A stretch of DNA of 59,463 nt, taken from assembly GCA_051251725.1 (NCBI GenBank), contig JBPOFN010000028.1:1-59463 (forward strand), read 5' to 3'. Each line of letters starts with the position of its first letter. Within the stretch, counting starts at the first letter, position 1. The stretch comes from JALZUE01 sp051251725. GTDB lineage: Bacteria; Pseudomonadota; Gammaproteobacteria; Enterobacterales; Alteromonadaceae. The notes below the pieces were generated by a model. It searched no databases. It had not been told where the DNA came from and saw only the letters and a program-made list of their open reading frames with translations. This document shows, in pieces, positions 44,048 to 54,758 of this stretch. Made by a program: the position numbers and the translations under genes.

Positions 44048-46171
44048 TTAGACATTAGCGCTAAGCTGCAGATTTGAAAAACGTTGTACCTGATTTTCAA
44101 CGCCTTGTCGCCAAACATTTTGATAACTTACCACCGTTAATGCTTTTTTTGCACGGGTAATACCGGTATAGAGCAACTCGCGTGATAACAATTTATTATC
44201 ACTATTTTCAGGGTTAACTAACAACACATGCTCAAATTCGCTGCCTTGGGTTTTATGAATAGTCATAGCATAAACAGGTTCAAATTGCGGTAAGCGTGAA
44301 GGGATCACTTGTTTGTACGCTTGAAAATTATTTTCTGGTGTCGCCACTTGTTCAAACATCGCCACCAAATGCCCTGCTTGATTACGCCAAACAATACCTA
44401 CATCACCATTGTAAACACCAAGCTTATGATGGTTTTCATTAATAATGATCGGCATCGCATGATATAAATGTTGCTGGCCGGTAATTAATCCCTGATGAAT
44501 AAAAAGCTCGCGACAAAGTGTATTAATCGCATCAATCCCTGACGGGCCAACTCTGGTGGCAGAAAGGATCCTGAATTGATTTAATAAGCTAAATGCTTGT
44601 TCAACCTCAGTACAATGAAATATCGGCAGATAGTACTTTTCAATATATGCGCGCAATAACGCAGCTAACGATTGATTGTTAGCTTTATTCGCGGCCATAT
44701 GTGACGTTTTTGCCAAGCTATTACTTAATAATTTCAAACCACTTGCTGGGTCATTTTGTAATAATAACTGCCAGCTGGTTTCAGCATCACCGGCGATCAC
44801 CGCTTTTGCTATTTTACCTATGCCACCTTCACCATCAAAGCGGCGACTTTTCAGTAAAAAGGTTAAGTGATCTGCCGCTTGTTGTTTTACTTTTAATTTA
44901 GCACTGATTTTAGGTAAAGAGACTCCGCTCACTGCTTTAATATAATCCCGATTTTCTTTGCTAACACCTGGATGTGGTCTGGGCGCAATATCCGCTAACA
45001 CGCTACCAACGGCAACCGAAGGTAATTGATCGGCATCGCCAAGTAACACCACTTTACAATGTTTTGGTAATGCACGAAAAACACGAGTTAATAACGGTAA
45101 ATCAACCATCGACGCTTCATCAATCAATAAAAAATCCACATCTAAAAGGTTATCTTGATGATGCCTAAAGTTGTGTTGATAAGGAATATAACCAAGTAAA
45201 CGATGAATGGTTAACGCCTTGGTAGGAATATTAGCCAGTATAGTGGCATTAATAACCCCAGAAAATTGTTCAACCGCAGCTTTTATCGACTCAGATAATC
45301 GCTGCGCCGCTTTGCCTGTTGGCGCGACTAAGGCAAACTTTGCTAACTGGTTTAATTCACCGTTCTCGATTTGTTTTAATTGCAGCCCCACCAAAGCCGC
45401 TAAAAGCTTAGTAACCGTATAGGTTTTTCCTGTCCCTGGCCCGCCAGCAATAACCGTAAAATTTTTATTTAAGGCGTTTGCTACCGCCACTTTTTGCCAG
45501 TCGATTTCCGGCGTTTTATCTTGCTGTTGGGCGGCAACTAATGCAGCGGGCTGAACAGGTTCAGCATCGCTGTCATCAAATAACTCGCTTAACATCTTCG
45601 CGATAGCGGCAACAGAAAATTGTGTTATGGTTTGTATTCGAGCGGTTAATTGCCCGCCTAACTCTTGTTCAAATTGATAATATCGGCGCAGATACAGGGT
45701 TTGTTGATGTATTACCAACAACTGCTGATCTTCTGGGGTAATGGCTAAGCTTTGTAAAAGTGTTTGCAGCTGCTGATCATTTGGAAACTGAAAACCTTGG
45801 GTCAGCACAGTGCCATTTTCATCACAAGAATAACCCAATCGGCTATTGGCGATAGCGTGAATAGGTAAACAAGTGTGGCCATCTGATAACGCTTTACTCA
45901 CGACTAACACGAGATGAAATACCACGGCTTGCTCATGTGCTGAATAACTAAGCTCGCAAGCGTTGCTACCATGCTGTAAATGGACATAGATGGCTTGGCA
46001 TACTTCTTTGGCAAGAAAATAATCTAACGGCTGGATCTCTGCAATACTGTTTTGTAAAGCGCTAAAATTGGCATAGATATTCGTCTGGTTATCGGCATTA
46101 ATTACATTTTCGTCAATGTTTACGTTAAGGTTTTCATTAATATTTGTTACCTCAGGTGCTAAGTCAGTCAT
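44048..46171 (-). CDS. recD: Exodeoxyribonuclease V subunit alpha (RecD)
   Basis: 5'-3' helicase subunit of RecBCD, 707 residues from ATG 46171. Walker A is AGGPGTGKTYTVTKLLAAL and the DEAD-type motif LLIDEASMVDLPLL. Also present are LLGDADQLPSVAVGSVL and the C-terminal YAMTIHKTQGSEFEHVLL and LLYTGITRAKKALTVVS. The ATG sits one base after the recB stop codon, which fixes the start; an in-frame ATG at 46246, inside recB, is unlikely. Confidence 0.96.
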   Translation of the reverse strand: MTDLAPEVTNINENLNVNIDENVINADNQTNIYANFSALQNSIAEIQPLDYFLAKEVCQAIYVHLQHGSNACELSYSAHEQAVVFHLVLVVSKALSDGHTCLPIHAIANSRLGYSCDENGTVLTQGFQFPNDQQLQTLLQSLAITPEDQQLLVIHQQTLYLRRYYQFEQELGGQLTARIQTITQFSVAAIAKMLSELFDDSDAEPVQPAALVAAQQQDKTPEIDWQKVAVANALNKNFTVIAGGPGTGKTYTVTKLLAALVGLQLKQIENGELNQLAKFALVAPTGKAAQRLSESIKAAVEQFSGVINATILANIPTKALTIHRLLGYIPYQHNFRHHQDNLLDVDFLLIDEASMVDLPLLTRVFRALPKHCKVVLLGDADQLPSVAVGSVLADIAPRPHPGVSKENRDYIKAVSGVSLPKISAKLKVKQQAADHLTFLLKSRRFDGEGGIGKIAKAVIAGDAETSWQLLLQNDPASGLKLLSNSLAKTSHMAANKANNQSLAALLRAYIEKYYLPIFHCTEVEQAFSLLNQFRILSATRVGPSGIDAINTLCRELFIHQGLITGQQHLYHAMPIIINENHHKLGVYNGDVGIVWRNQAGHLVAMFEQVATPENNFQAYKQVIPSRLPQFEPVYAMTIHKTQGSEFEHVLLVNPENSDNKLLSRELLYTGITRAKKALTVVSYQNVWRQGVENQVQRFSNLQLSANV

Positions 46172-46172
46172 C

Positions 46173-49100
46173 TTAAGCACTCCTATTGTCGAGCGGTTTT
46201 TTATTAGTAACATTAGTTGAAACATCATCTGAACGTTCACCGGCAAATAAGCTGTCTAGCTGCTCAATTAACGTTTTAGAAATTTCGCTATGATAAACCC
46301 CTGACGAGCAGATACTGCCATCTGAGTTTTGATAGTGATGGTTTTTTTTCATACCTCGTAAATATAAATAAAATACGCCGCCAAAATCCCGCTCAAATTG
46401 ATAGTTTTCTAAATTGCTTTTTAAATAACGATGTAACGCCAGCGAGTAAATCAGGTACTGCAGATCATAATAATTATCTTCGATATTGGTTAATAAATTT
46501 TGATGTTGATAATCACTAAAATCATCACCTAAATACGATGATTTATAATCACAAACGTAATATTTACCCTCAGCTTCAAACAATAAATCAATAAAACCAT
46601 GCATCATGCCCTTTAACTGACGATATAAAGGTAAGTTAATATGATTTGACTGGCGATTGCCTAGGTTATCACTGGTAGAATTTTGCGCTGATTTTGTATA
46701 AATAAAATTCCGGTGATCGTTCAGTAAATTACCTAAGGTCTTCATTTGCGCATTATTCATTGGAAAATAAAACTCTGCTTCTCGCAATGTTTTAGCCCCA
46801 GTTAATGAAGACAAGCTGATATTGCCGCTGGCAGGATTTATTTCAACACTATTTACGACATCAGCTACCTCGGCAACATCTGTAAAAATTAGCGGTGTAT
46901 CAATTACTTCTTGTAACCAGTGAGTTAATTCAGTGTCACTGAAACCGTCAATAATATATTGATAACGGGCTAAACCTCGGCCAACCACTTCAGACCAGTT
47001 AGGTGTAATAAAGTCTAAACGTTCAAAAATATCATGGAGGAAATTCCCCGTTTGTGCGCCCTTTTTCATCGAAAAACGTATTAAATGACTAAAATCTTCT
47101 TTTTCACTGAGCTCGTCATAATCACGATCTGGCGTCGAAATACCACTATGATGGGCATTACGCGTTAACGCAGAGAAAGAGCTTAACCACCAATCGCGTT
47201 CAATTTTGCTGGTAAATTTAGCGGCGGCAAGGTTATCTCGGCTTAGTTGATTAAGTTTATGATCAGCATCACCGCCGGCCATCACTTTGCTAGAATCAGA
47301 GGGGTCAGCTAATGGCTCCTGGCTGAAAAAATCGAGTTCTTCTTCTAAAACTCGCGAAAAGCCAATGCCAGCATTGTCATCAGCTAACTGCTTCAAACCC
47401 GCTTCAAGCTCCCCTAACGATGCTTTTAGTGTCGCACCAATCGGTGATAAATGCGCATTATCAAAATTAGTGGTTAATAGGTAACAGCGCTGCTCAGCAC
47501 GAGTAATTGCCACATATAACAAACGTATGGTTTCCGCATGATTTTCGGCAACCATTTTCTCTTTCGCCGCCATTGAAGCATCTAAACTTATCCGCAAATC
47601 ACCTTGCTCATTATGGTACTCAATCAGGTTAACGTTTTGCAGCCCGAGCTTTAACGGGTTTTTATAACGAGCAACAAAAGGAATAAATACCACCGGATAC
47701 TCCAAGCCTTTTGAGCCATGTTGGGTAACAATTTTAATCAGATCTTCGTCACTATCTAAACGTAACTCGGTTTCGGTCAGGCTTGACTGGCCGCTGATAT
47801 GTTGCTCTAACCAAAAGATTAACTCGTGCGGCTGATGATGCCGCTGACTAGCAATTTGTAATAATTCAAACAAATGCAAAACATTGGTTAATACGCGGTC
47901 TTGATGTTCTTCTTCAACGATAAAATGATCGTGCATTAGCGTTAATGCCATCGACATAAAACTTTTACTAAGCCAATGACTTTTTAATGCTTCAAAAGTA
48001 AACTTCAAGGTTTGCCAAGCAAACTCATCTTGTTGCAATTGATAAAAGGCATGCGCGCTATATTTTAATAATGGTGAAGCTACCGCAGCGCTATATAAGC
48101 GTTCATTTTCACAATATAAAATCCCTTTTAATAACACTAATAATTGTTTGGCTTCGTCTGCGTCAAACAAGTTATTACGGTTACTCAAATAAACACTGGC
48201 TAAGCCTTTAGAGGCGAGCGCGAGTTTAATTTCTTTCGCCTCAGTGCCATCACGGACTAAAATCGCAATATCTTGTGCTTGTAACGCTTGCACATTATCT
48301 TCAAACAATAAGCGATGAATTTCGTTAGCACACCAGTTTGCCAGCTGAGGGCGAAAGTTCTGCGGCACTTTTTGCTGTTCATCACCGGATTCATGAGCAA
48401 AATGAACAAACTGCAACGCCGAATATTGATCATTGGCTTGCAGCTCTGTTTTTGCTTTAGTGCTAGCCTTAACCGGTAAATAAGGAATTTGATAACCAAA
48501 AACTTTATCCGTTACTGTATGGGCAGCAATCACATCATCACTCGGTAAAATATCACCATAAAAAAGCCGATTATAGCCATCAATCATGTTCGGGCTTGAA
48601 CGCCAATTGGTATCCATTAACCATTGTTGTTGGCACTGCTGACGAGCCGATAAGTAGGCAAAAACATCACCGCCGCGAAAACCATAAATGGCTTGTTTCG
48701 GATCGCCAATCATAAATAGTGCACGGCTTAATTTTCCGTTATCAAAGTCACTATAATTTGGCGCGGAATTTTTATCGTCGGCTTTTTTATCCTCGGAATA
48801 AAGCGCTTCTAAAATAGTAAATTGCGCGGGATCGGTATCTTGAAATTCATCGACCAAGGCAACAGGAAACGTTTGCTGTACTTGTTTGGCTAAAGCTGAA
48901 TTTTCACTTAACGAGGTTGCTAAATGTAAAATTAAATCGTCAAAACCTAAAACATTGTGTTGTAGTTTTTGCTCAGCTAAATTAGCCCTAATTTGATAAA
49001 CACCACTGCGCACAACCGTAAAAGCCTTGGCGCGATTAAGGTTTTTAGCTAGCTTAGCGATCGCCTCTTTCACTTGTTTTAAAGGCTCAAACGCTAATAA

Positions 49101-50030
49101 CAAGGCATCTTTATGCACCGAGCGAGCATAACGCACACCACTAAAAAACTTAGTTGGCATTGGCAACGGTTGTTCTTGCACAGGTTTACCCGCTTCACGC
49201 AAACATGGCTGGCTTAACACGGTTGTTAACCAAGCTTTCAGCTCTGTCAATTCGGCAATTCGCTCGGTTTGTTTCGCCGCTTTTTGTGTGTCGATTAAGG
49301 CCTGATAAATTAGACTTTCGTTTAGCTGTAAACTATTTATCGCTGACTCAACTACAAGACAAAAATCAGCTTCGATGTTTTCTTCGGCTAAAACATCTAG
49401 CGCACTGTGCTGATAAATGGCTTTGTTAAACGCCGCTAAAAATTTTTCCGGCGTTGACCAAAAGCTTTCTAACAGTAAAAACAATTCAACTTGCTCAACC
49501 GCTAACTGCCGATACCAGTCTTGTGTGGCTTGCAGCACCATTTCACTTAAATCAGTTTCTAAAGTGGCGGCAAAGTTTGTTTTAGTGCCAAAGGCGTGCT
49601 CGGTTAACACCCGCTGGCAAAAACCATGAATGGTATAAATGGCGGCTTCATCTAAAAATAATAAGGCGCGTTTTAACAGTAACATCGCCTCATTTTTAGT
49701 AATACGCGCAGCTAATTGCTGATAAAAAGGCTCGGCTAGGATTAACGTATCCCAATGACTAATGGCTTCTCTTAACGTGTTATCAATGCGGCCTTTGAGC
49801 TCTTGAGTGGCATCTTTGGTGAAGGTCATCACCAAGATTTGCTCAACCGATAATTTTCGCTCTAATAACATCCGCAAATAAATACGGGTAATATTATAAG
49901 TTTTACCGGTACCAGCACTTGCTTCAATTAGGTGTTTGCCAAACAGTGGGATGTTTTCAACCAATAACGGCTGAGCAATATTCGCACTAGTGGTGACAGA
50001 TTCAGTGCTGGTTGTCATGTCTTTGCTCAT
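46173..50030 (-). CDS. recB: Exodeoxyribonuclease V subunit beta (RecB)
   Basis: 3'-5' helicase and nuclease subunit of RecBCD, which degrades double-strand ends and loads RecA after Chi. The 1285 residues show Walker A in LIEASAGTGKTYNITRIYLRML (about residues 35-56) and VALVDEFQDTDPAQF as motif II. TQHGSKGLEYPVVFIPF and LLYVAITRAEQRCYLL come later. The C-terminal nuclease core has GFIDLLFEAEGKYYVCDYKSSYLGDD with the catalytic Asp and Lys. Its ATG overlaps the recC stop codon (ATGA). Confidence 0.97.
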   Translation of the reverse strand: MSKDMTTSTESVTTSANIAQPLLVENIPLFGKHLIEASAGTGKTYNITRIYLRMLLERKLSVEQILVMTFTKDATQELKGRIDNTLREAISHWDTLILAEPFYQQLAARITKNEAMLLLKRALLFLDEAAIYTIHGFCQRVLTEHAFGTKTNFAATLETDLSEMVLQATQDWYRQLAVEQVELFLLLESFWSTPEKFLAAFNKAIYQHSALDVLAEENIEADFCLVVESAINSLQLNESLIYQALIDTQKAAKQTERIAELTELKAWLTTVLSQPCLREAGKPVQEQPLPMPTKFFSGVRYARSVHKDALLLAFEPLKQVKEAIAKLAKNLNRAKAFTVVRSGVYQIRANLAEQKLQHNVLGFDDLILHLATSLSENSALAKQVQQTFPVALVDEFQDTDPAQFTILEALYSEDKKADDKNSAPNYSDFDNGKLSRALFMIGDPKQAIYGFRGGDVFAYLSARQQCQQQWLMDTNWRSSPNMIDGYNRLFYGDILPSDDVIAAHTVTDKVFGYQIPYLPVKASTKAKTELQANDQYSALQFVHFAHESGDEQQKVPQNFRPQLANWCANEIHRLLFEDNVQALQAQDIAILVRDGTEAKEIKLALASKGLASVYLSNRNNLFDADEAKQLLVLLKGILYCENERLYSAAVASPLLKYSAHAFYQLQQDEFAWQTLKFTFEALKSHWLSKSFMSMALTLMHDHFIVEEEHQDRVLTNVLHLFELLQIASQRHHQPHELIFWLEQHISGQSSLTETELRLDSDEDLIKIVTQHGSKGLEYPVVFIPFVARYKNPLKLGLQNVNLIEYHNEQGDLRISLDASMAAKEKMVAENHAETIRLLYVAITRAEQRCYLLTTNFDNAHLSPIGATLKASLGELEAGLKQLADDNAGIGFSRVLEEELDFFSQEPLADPSDSSKVMAGGDADHKLNQLSRDNLAAAKFTSKIERDWWLSSFSALTRNAHHSGISTPDRDYDELSEKEDFSHLIRFSMKKGAQTGNFLHDIFERLDFITPNWSEVVGRGLARYQYIIDGFSDTELTHWLQEVIDTPLIFTDVAEVADVVNSVEINPASGNISLSSLTGAKTLREAEFYFPMNNAQMKTLGNLLNDHRNFIYTKSAQNSTSDNLGNRQSNHINLPLYRQLKGMMHGFIDLLFEAEGKYYVCDYKSSYLGDDFSDYQHQNLLTNIEDNYYDLQYLIYSLALHRYLKSNLENYQFERDFGGVFYLYLRGMKKNHHYQNSDGSICSSGVYHSEISKTLIEQLDSLFAGERSDDVSTNVTNKKPLDNRSA

Positions 50031-53000
50031 TTTAATTTTACCACGCCATTAATGATCGGATTATAAATCTGCTCAAGTAACGCCAGATGATCGCTAATAT
50101 CAGGCGCAGTTGACCAAAAGTAATTCATGTAAGGATCATGACCCGGCGCAGATAAATCATTAGCATCACACCAATATTGTGTAAATGCTGCAGATTCAAA
50201 GGTATCGCTGCGTTTCATTGCTTTTAGCGCCCTTTCGCCGATATTCGCATTCACTAACAGCGCTTGTTGTTGGCCGTTTAAATAAGTACTTAACAGCGTC
50301 GCTAAATAACCCTCAGGATTATCCATTGGGGCACGTTTTATTTTATTCACTTTTTGCGCTTTGGTATCAAAGTAAACGCCCAACACTGACGAGACATGGT
50401 TTAATGCTTCATTGGCGGTATCAACAGCTGAATTAATGCCTAGCTCAACAGTAACATTGGTTGATTGCTTGAGCTGTACAGCCAACTGATACAAGGCTAG
50501 GGTCATTAAATCTTTAGGTTTGGCGCTACTACTGCGATAAGCAATAATATGCTCGCCAATGATCGGTAATTTACCGGTTAACGTGCACTGTATGGTGTGC
50601 CCTTGCCATTGTATTGGTAACGTAATTTGACAAGCTTGGCTACTAATATGTGCGACTTGATAACCTAATAAAGCCTGAGCAAAGGTTTCGCTGTCGCTAT
50701 GCCATTCATCAATTAACGTTTTTGTCGTCGGTAAATCAGGTAATTGACCTGATAGCTGAATCGCGGTTTTAAGTTGTTCAATTCGAGCACTTTGTGTCAG
50801 CAGCTTGGTTTTATCTTCAGCACTAGCTATAGCACTAGTCTCAAGTTCATTATTAGCGTTATCATCAAGTAAAATAGCTAAGATGCTTTCACGTATTTGA
50901 TAGGCTGAAAGCCGGTCAGCTTCAAACGGCTCGGCATCGGTTAGCTGCAATTCTCGGTCTGATAAATACAAATCGAGTTGCTGCTGAGCAAAATACTTAG
51001 CCGGATGCTGATAAAACTTTAATAGCTCGTCAAAACTGAGCGTTAAGTTTTTGCTCGCCATTAACGCTTGGCTGTGATCGGTTGAAAGCAACAATGGCGC
51101 TACGGATGTTTGACCTGTTATTTCAGTGCGCTCGAGATTATCAGCTTGAGCTGATTGTGTGTTTTGGTTTTGCTGAGTTAATGCTAACCATTTACCGTCA
51201 AAGCTTGGCCATTTACCCCTATAATTATTGACACTAAAAGCCTGCATGGCTAACTGACGAATATCGCAATCTGGCTGCTGCGCCTGACATTGCCAGCCAT
51301 AACCGTCGGCTAAATAAGCCATTAACTCTTTTAAGATCAGCGATGGTTGCTGCTCAGTATTATTTTTAATATTACGGCCTTGATAGCTTAAATATAACGC
51401 TTGGCGGGCAGAAATTATTGCTTCCAAAAACAAATAGCGATCATCACCTCGGCGCGATCTATCCCCCACTCGCGCAGGCGTTTGCTGCATTAAATCAAAA
51501 GCCTGTGGTTTTCGCTGTCTTGGAAAATCGCCATCATTTAACCCTAGTACCGCGATAACTTTGAACGGAATACTACGCATGGGTAACATCGAGCAAAAGG
51601 TTATTTGCCCAACCATAAACTGGCGACCAGCATCAGGTTGGCTAAAATGTTGTCCTAAAAACTCTTTCACAATCGCTAACGGCAGCTGGTTATCAAAAGA
51701 AGCCGCCTGAGTATATTCCGCAAGTTCTTCAATCGCCTGTAAAATGATTTCGATTGAGCTTTGTCCTTGCTCACTATTGGCAAAACACGACTCTAATAAA
51801 TTGATTAAATAACTTTGCCACTGTAAAGCGCTCCGTGAGCGATTTAAATTTTGAGCATGTTGCTGTAATTGTTCTAATACCAACATTAATTTACCTAAGA
51901 TCAAGGCGTCATTACCTTCAACATTCGGTAATAATAATTGTGCTTGGTAGAGTTCAGCTTGATCAGAAAAAGCAAAACCGCGGATCAAACGTGACAACCC
52001 TTGCTGCCAAGTAAACTGCTCACTTTGTTGTTCAGTATTGACAATCGCTTGTTTGTGCTCGGCATCTAAACCCCAATGCACATTCACATCGGCTAACCAG
52101 TGACTTATTTTATCTAGGTCGTCTTCTTGTAAAAGAAACTTATCTTGCACCGCTTTAATACGTAACAAGCCTAAGATTTGGCTAACTTGAAATCGGCTGT
52201 CGGGTAATGATAATAAATCAAGAAAAGCAATAACAATAGGGTCCGAGTCTTTACTCACGCGATCGGCAATCGAGCAAGGTAGTGGCGGCACATCATCAGC
52301 TAGCTCTTGCCAGCCGCGAGCAAAAACTGCGTCAACATAAGGCGCATAATGCTCAATCTGCGGACACATCACTAAAATATCTTTCGGCGTTAGCGCTTGG
52401 TCTTGATTAAATTGATGTAATAACCAGTCGTGCAAGCCTTGCACTTCACGTAACGCACTATGCGCGCTGGTAATAACAATGGAATCATCTTTTACTCTAT
52501 CAGGCGTTCTACGTGCATCACTGAGTTGTAAAATATCCGCTTGTATCCGGTTTAATAAACTGAGCTCAGTTTCAGTATTCGCCACTTCAGTTGCAGAATA
52601 AACGTCGATATTAAAAGTACTGTATTGCTGCAGTAAGGCTAAAAACTCTCGTCCTTGTTGACCAAAGTTAGCCAGCAGCGGATTTCCAACATCGAGTCCT
52701 ATGTCATCAATACCGCTTAGCGCAATATTAATCTGATTCGTTTTTTCATCTGCTGTCTCAGCTGATATACCATTTGTTGTAGCCTCATCGTACGTTTGGC
52801 TTTTATCAAGCCAGCCCATGATCTGCTTAAACATTTGTTTTTCAGTTTGAATATCGCCCCAATAATCAACACAAGGATTTAAATGGAAAAAATGAACTTG
52901 GGTGAATTCACTTAACTGATGAATAAAATCTAACCACATTGGCGCCATAGCATTAATACCAAAAAACGATAAACGTTTAGGCAGATGCGACTGGTAATCG

Positions 53001-53821
53001 GCAAGATTATCGCAGGCTAATTTAATTAAGGTTTGCGGATTATATTCAGACTCTTGTTGCAGCAAAGACCATAATTTGGCTTGCCAAATGATGTTCGAGG
53101 TTAAACTACTGCCAAGATTTTCAGGATTTATTGCGCCATTTTTAGCACTGTTAGCAGCAGTAGCCAAAATACTATTTACCAGACTCTGGTGACCCGAGAA
53201 TTGCATCTTTTCATGCTGCCAATTATCTAACCAGTCAGGACGAAAAACTAAATATTGTTCAAATAAGTCAGCAATTTTTACTGCTAGTTGATATTGCTTG
53301 AGTTGGTCAAAATTTTTCAGGCTAGCTAATATCGGGGCCGCTGTATTTTTTGCTAAATTCTCGGCTGGCTTATCTACTGTATTGGCTACTGAATTGGCTA
53401 CTGAGTTAGCAGTGTCATTTATTGCTAAGTTATCAGCACCTGTGTGTTGGCGGAAATAATTAACAACTTCACTAAAGTCATCATCATTGACCACTTCATC
53501 ACTGGCTAATAACTGATAAACACGCCAGCACAGCACCTCTCTTGAATACAAAGACTGATCAGGTACCTGTTCTTTGTAAGCTATTGTTCTTATTAGCTTC
53601 CAAAGATATTGTGACGGTAACGCGTAATCAATATTTAGACTAATACCTCGGGCATTAGCAATCGACATATTCAGCCAGTGCTGCATGCCCGCGTTTTGAA
53701 CAATAATGGTTTCTTTAGCAAAAATAGGTAAAGGAGAAACGCTGTGAACTTTATTTAAAAGTTCTAACAAATGCTCCATTTTGTTCGCGGGGTAAAGATA
53801 AATCAAACGAATGCCAGACAA
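50027..53821 (-). CDS. recC: Exodeoxyribonuclease V subunit gamma (RecC), TTG start
   Basis: Chi-recognition and scaffold subunit of RecBCD, 1264 residues. Matches include YALPSQYLWKLIRTI, ADLFEQYLVFRPDWLDNWQ, RLSFFGINAMAPMWLDFIHQL, EVQGLHDWLLHQFN, VAVLGLNDGDFPR and GDRSRRGDDRYLFLEAIISAR. No ATG is available before the conserved N-terminus; the start must be TTG 53821 or TTG 53806. About residues 130-165 hold an Ala/Asn/Val-rich insert encoded partly by 12-base repeats (about 53352-53412). First gene of recC-recB-recD. Confidence 0.95.
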   Translation of the reverse strand: MSGIRLIYLYPANKMEHLLELLNKVHSVSPLPIFAKETIIVQNAGMQHWLNMSIANARGISLNIDYALPSQYLWKLIRTIAYKEQVPDQSLYSREVLCWRVYQLLASDEVVNDDDFSEVVNYFRQHTGADNLAINDTANSVANSVANTVDKPAENLAKNTAAPILASLKNFDQLKQYQLAVKIADLFEQYLVFRPDWLDNWQHEKMQFSGHQSLVNSILATAANSAKNGAINPENLGSSLTSNIIWQAKLWSLLQQESEYNPQTLIKLACDNLADYQSHLPKRLSFFGINAMAPMWLDFIHQLSEFTQVHFFHLNPCVDYWGDIQTEKQMFKQIMGWLDKSQTYDEATTNGISAETADEKTNQINIALSGIDDIGLDVGNPLLANFGQQGREFLALLQQYSTFNIDVYSATEVANTETELSLLNRIQADILQLSDARRTPDRVKDDSIVITSAHSALREVQGLHDWLLHQFNQDQALTPKDILVMCPQIEHYAPYVDAVFARGWQELADDVPPLPCSIADRVSKDSDPIVIAFLDLLSLPDSRFQVSQILGLLRIKAVQDKFLLQEDDLDKISHWLADVNVHWGLDAEHKQAIVNTEQQSEQFTWQQGLSRLIRGFAFSDQAELYQAQLLLPNVEGNDALILGKLMLVLEQLQQHAQNLNRSRSALQWQSYLINLLESCFANSEQGQSSIEIILQAIEELAEYTQAASFDNQLPLAIVKEFLGQHFSQPDAGRQFMVGQITFCSMLPMRSIPFKVIAVLGLNDGDFPRQRKPQAFDLMQQTPARVGDRSRRGDDRYLFLEAIISARQALYLSYQGRNIKNNTEQQPSLILKELMAYLADGYGWQCQAQQPDCDIRQLAMQAFSVNNYRGKWPSFDGKWLALTQQNQNTQSAQADNLERTEITGQTSVAPLLLSTDHSQALMASKNLTLSFDELLKFYQHPAKYFAQQQLDLYLSDRELQLTDAEPFEADRLSAYQIRESILAILLDDNANNELETSAIASAEDKTKLLTQSARIEQLKTAIQLSGQLPDLPTTKTLIDEWHSDSETFAQALLGYQVAHISSQACQITLPIQWQGHTIQCTLTGKLPIIGEHIIAYRSSSAKPKDLMTLALYQLAVQLKQSTNVTVELGINSAVDTANEALNHVSSVLGVYFDTKAQKVNKIKRAPMDNPEGYLATLLSTYLNGQQQALLVNANIGERALKAMKRSDTFESAAFTQYWCDANDLSAPGHDPYMNYFWSTAPDISDHLALLEQIYNPIINGVVKLK

Positions 53822-53973
53822 GAATATTTATAACAGAAATTTAATCATATCGGCTGCCACAAAACTAGCTAATTGTTAAATTTATTAGTTGATTAGCTTA
53901 ACAATTAGCTAGTTTAATTTTATCAATGACGAAGCAATACTTAATAAATGAGTGAGTAAATTAGTTAATAAAG

Positions 53974-54303
53974 TTAGTTGATAAAATAAAGTTGAGATTG
54001 ATAAAAATCACCAATCATAGGGATAGAAAATTTGTGCCCGGTAAAAGCACTATAAAGACCATAACACCAAGCAACAATTAACACGCATACCAACAACCAA
54101 CCGATCAGTGGCACAAAAGTTAACAACATGGCGCTAACAAACAAACCTAAAGATTGACGTAAATGAAAACGCACATACGGGTTTTTATCCTTGCCGTATA
54201 AAACCAGCGCAATTAACCAACCGAATATAGTCATATAACTTAACACGGCTAGCACTCTACTTTTATCAAATGGTGTTTCATGCTCATAAGCAGGCATAGT
54301 CAT
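53974..54303 (-). CDS. DUF4870 membrane protein
   Basis: A 109-residue protein with three membrane segments and the DUF4870/Tic20-like core ALVLYGKDKNPYVRFHLRQSLGLF. Function unknown. ATG 54303 has an AAGGA site upstream; a TTG at 54309 is in frame too. Confidence 0.85.
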   Translation of the reverse strand: MTMPAYEHETPFDKSRVLAVLSYMTIFGWLIALVLYGKDKNPYVRFHLRQSLGLFVSAMLLTFVPLIGWLLVCVLIVAWCYGLYSAFTGHKFSIPMIGDFYQSQLYFIN

Positions 54304-54541
54304 AGGCAATCCTTGTAATTCTTAAGCTTATCTTAAGTCTAGTGCTGAGTGTGAAATTCAACAAGTAGCGTCATCAAAAGTTCATTTTCTTTTAACACTT
54401 TATTTCCTTAATGCCTTTTAAAGTAGCAGTTAACTAACGTCTAAATATTTTTTAATGATTTAAAAAAATAAAGTGAAACTTTTATCGATGGCATGATAAT
54501 TAGTTAAGACAAGTAACACTATGACAATAAAATCGCCTAAC

Positions 54542-54587
54542 ACTTAGATACGAGTAAAATAAGAAACGGACCTGACCGTATCTAAGT
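54542..54587. promoter_or_regulatory. 11-bp inverted repeat
   Basis: ACTTAGATACG at 54542-54552 and its exact complement CGTATCTAAGT at 54577-54587, with a 24-base spacer. No T run follows, so it is not a typical terminator. It may be a regulator site or an mRNA fold. Confidence 0.5.
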
Positions 54588-54710
54588 TAAATCACTCACT
54601 ACTGTATATCAATAACTCCTTCCTTATGCACTTATTCCCTAACTCAACTTTTTAACTACCACAATGATCTCAAGTCTCGAACTAAGTCATTTCGTTTCCA
54701 TTGAACTGAT

Positions 54711-54758
54711 AAATATACCACTTCACCTTTTCATAAGGTGAAATATACCGCCTCACCT
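54711..54758. promoter_or_regulatory. Two direct repeats, 30-base phase
   Basis: AAATATACCACTTCACCT at 54711 and AAATATACCGCCTCACCT at 54741 match at 16 of 18 bases and start exactly 30 bases apart, about three helical turns. The first also forms an 8-bp hairpin, TTCACCTT with AAGGTGAA (54722-54742). This fits a tandem activator site about 210-260 bases upstream of the gene. Confidence 0.5.

Noticed and set aside
46172..46246. N-terminal extension of RecD overlapping recB
   Set aside because: It would overlap recB by 74 bases. ATG 46171, one base after the recB stop, gives normal operon spacing.
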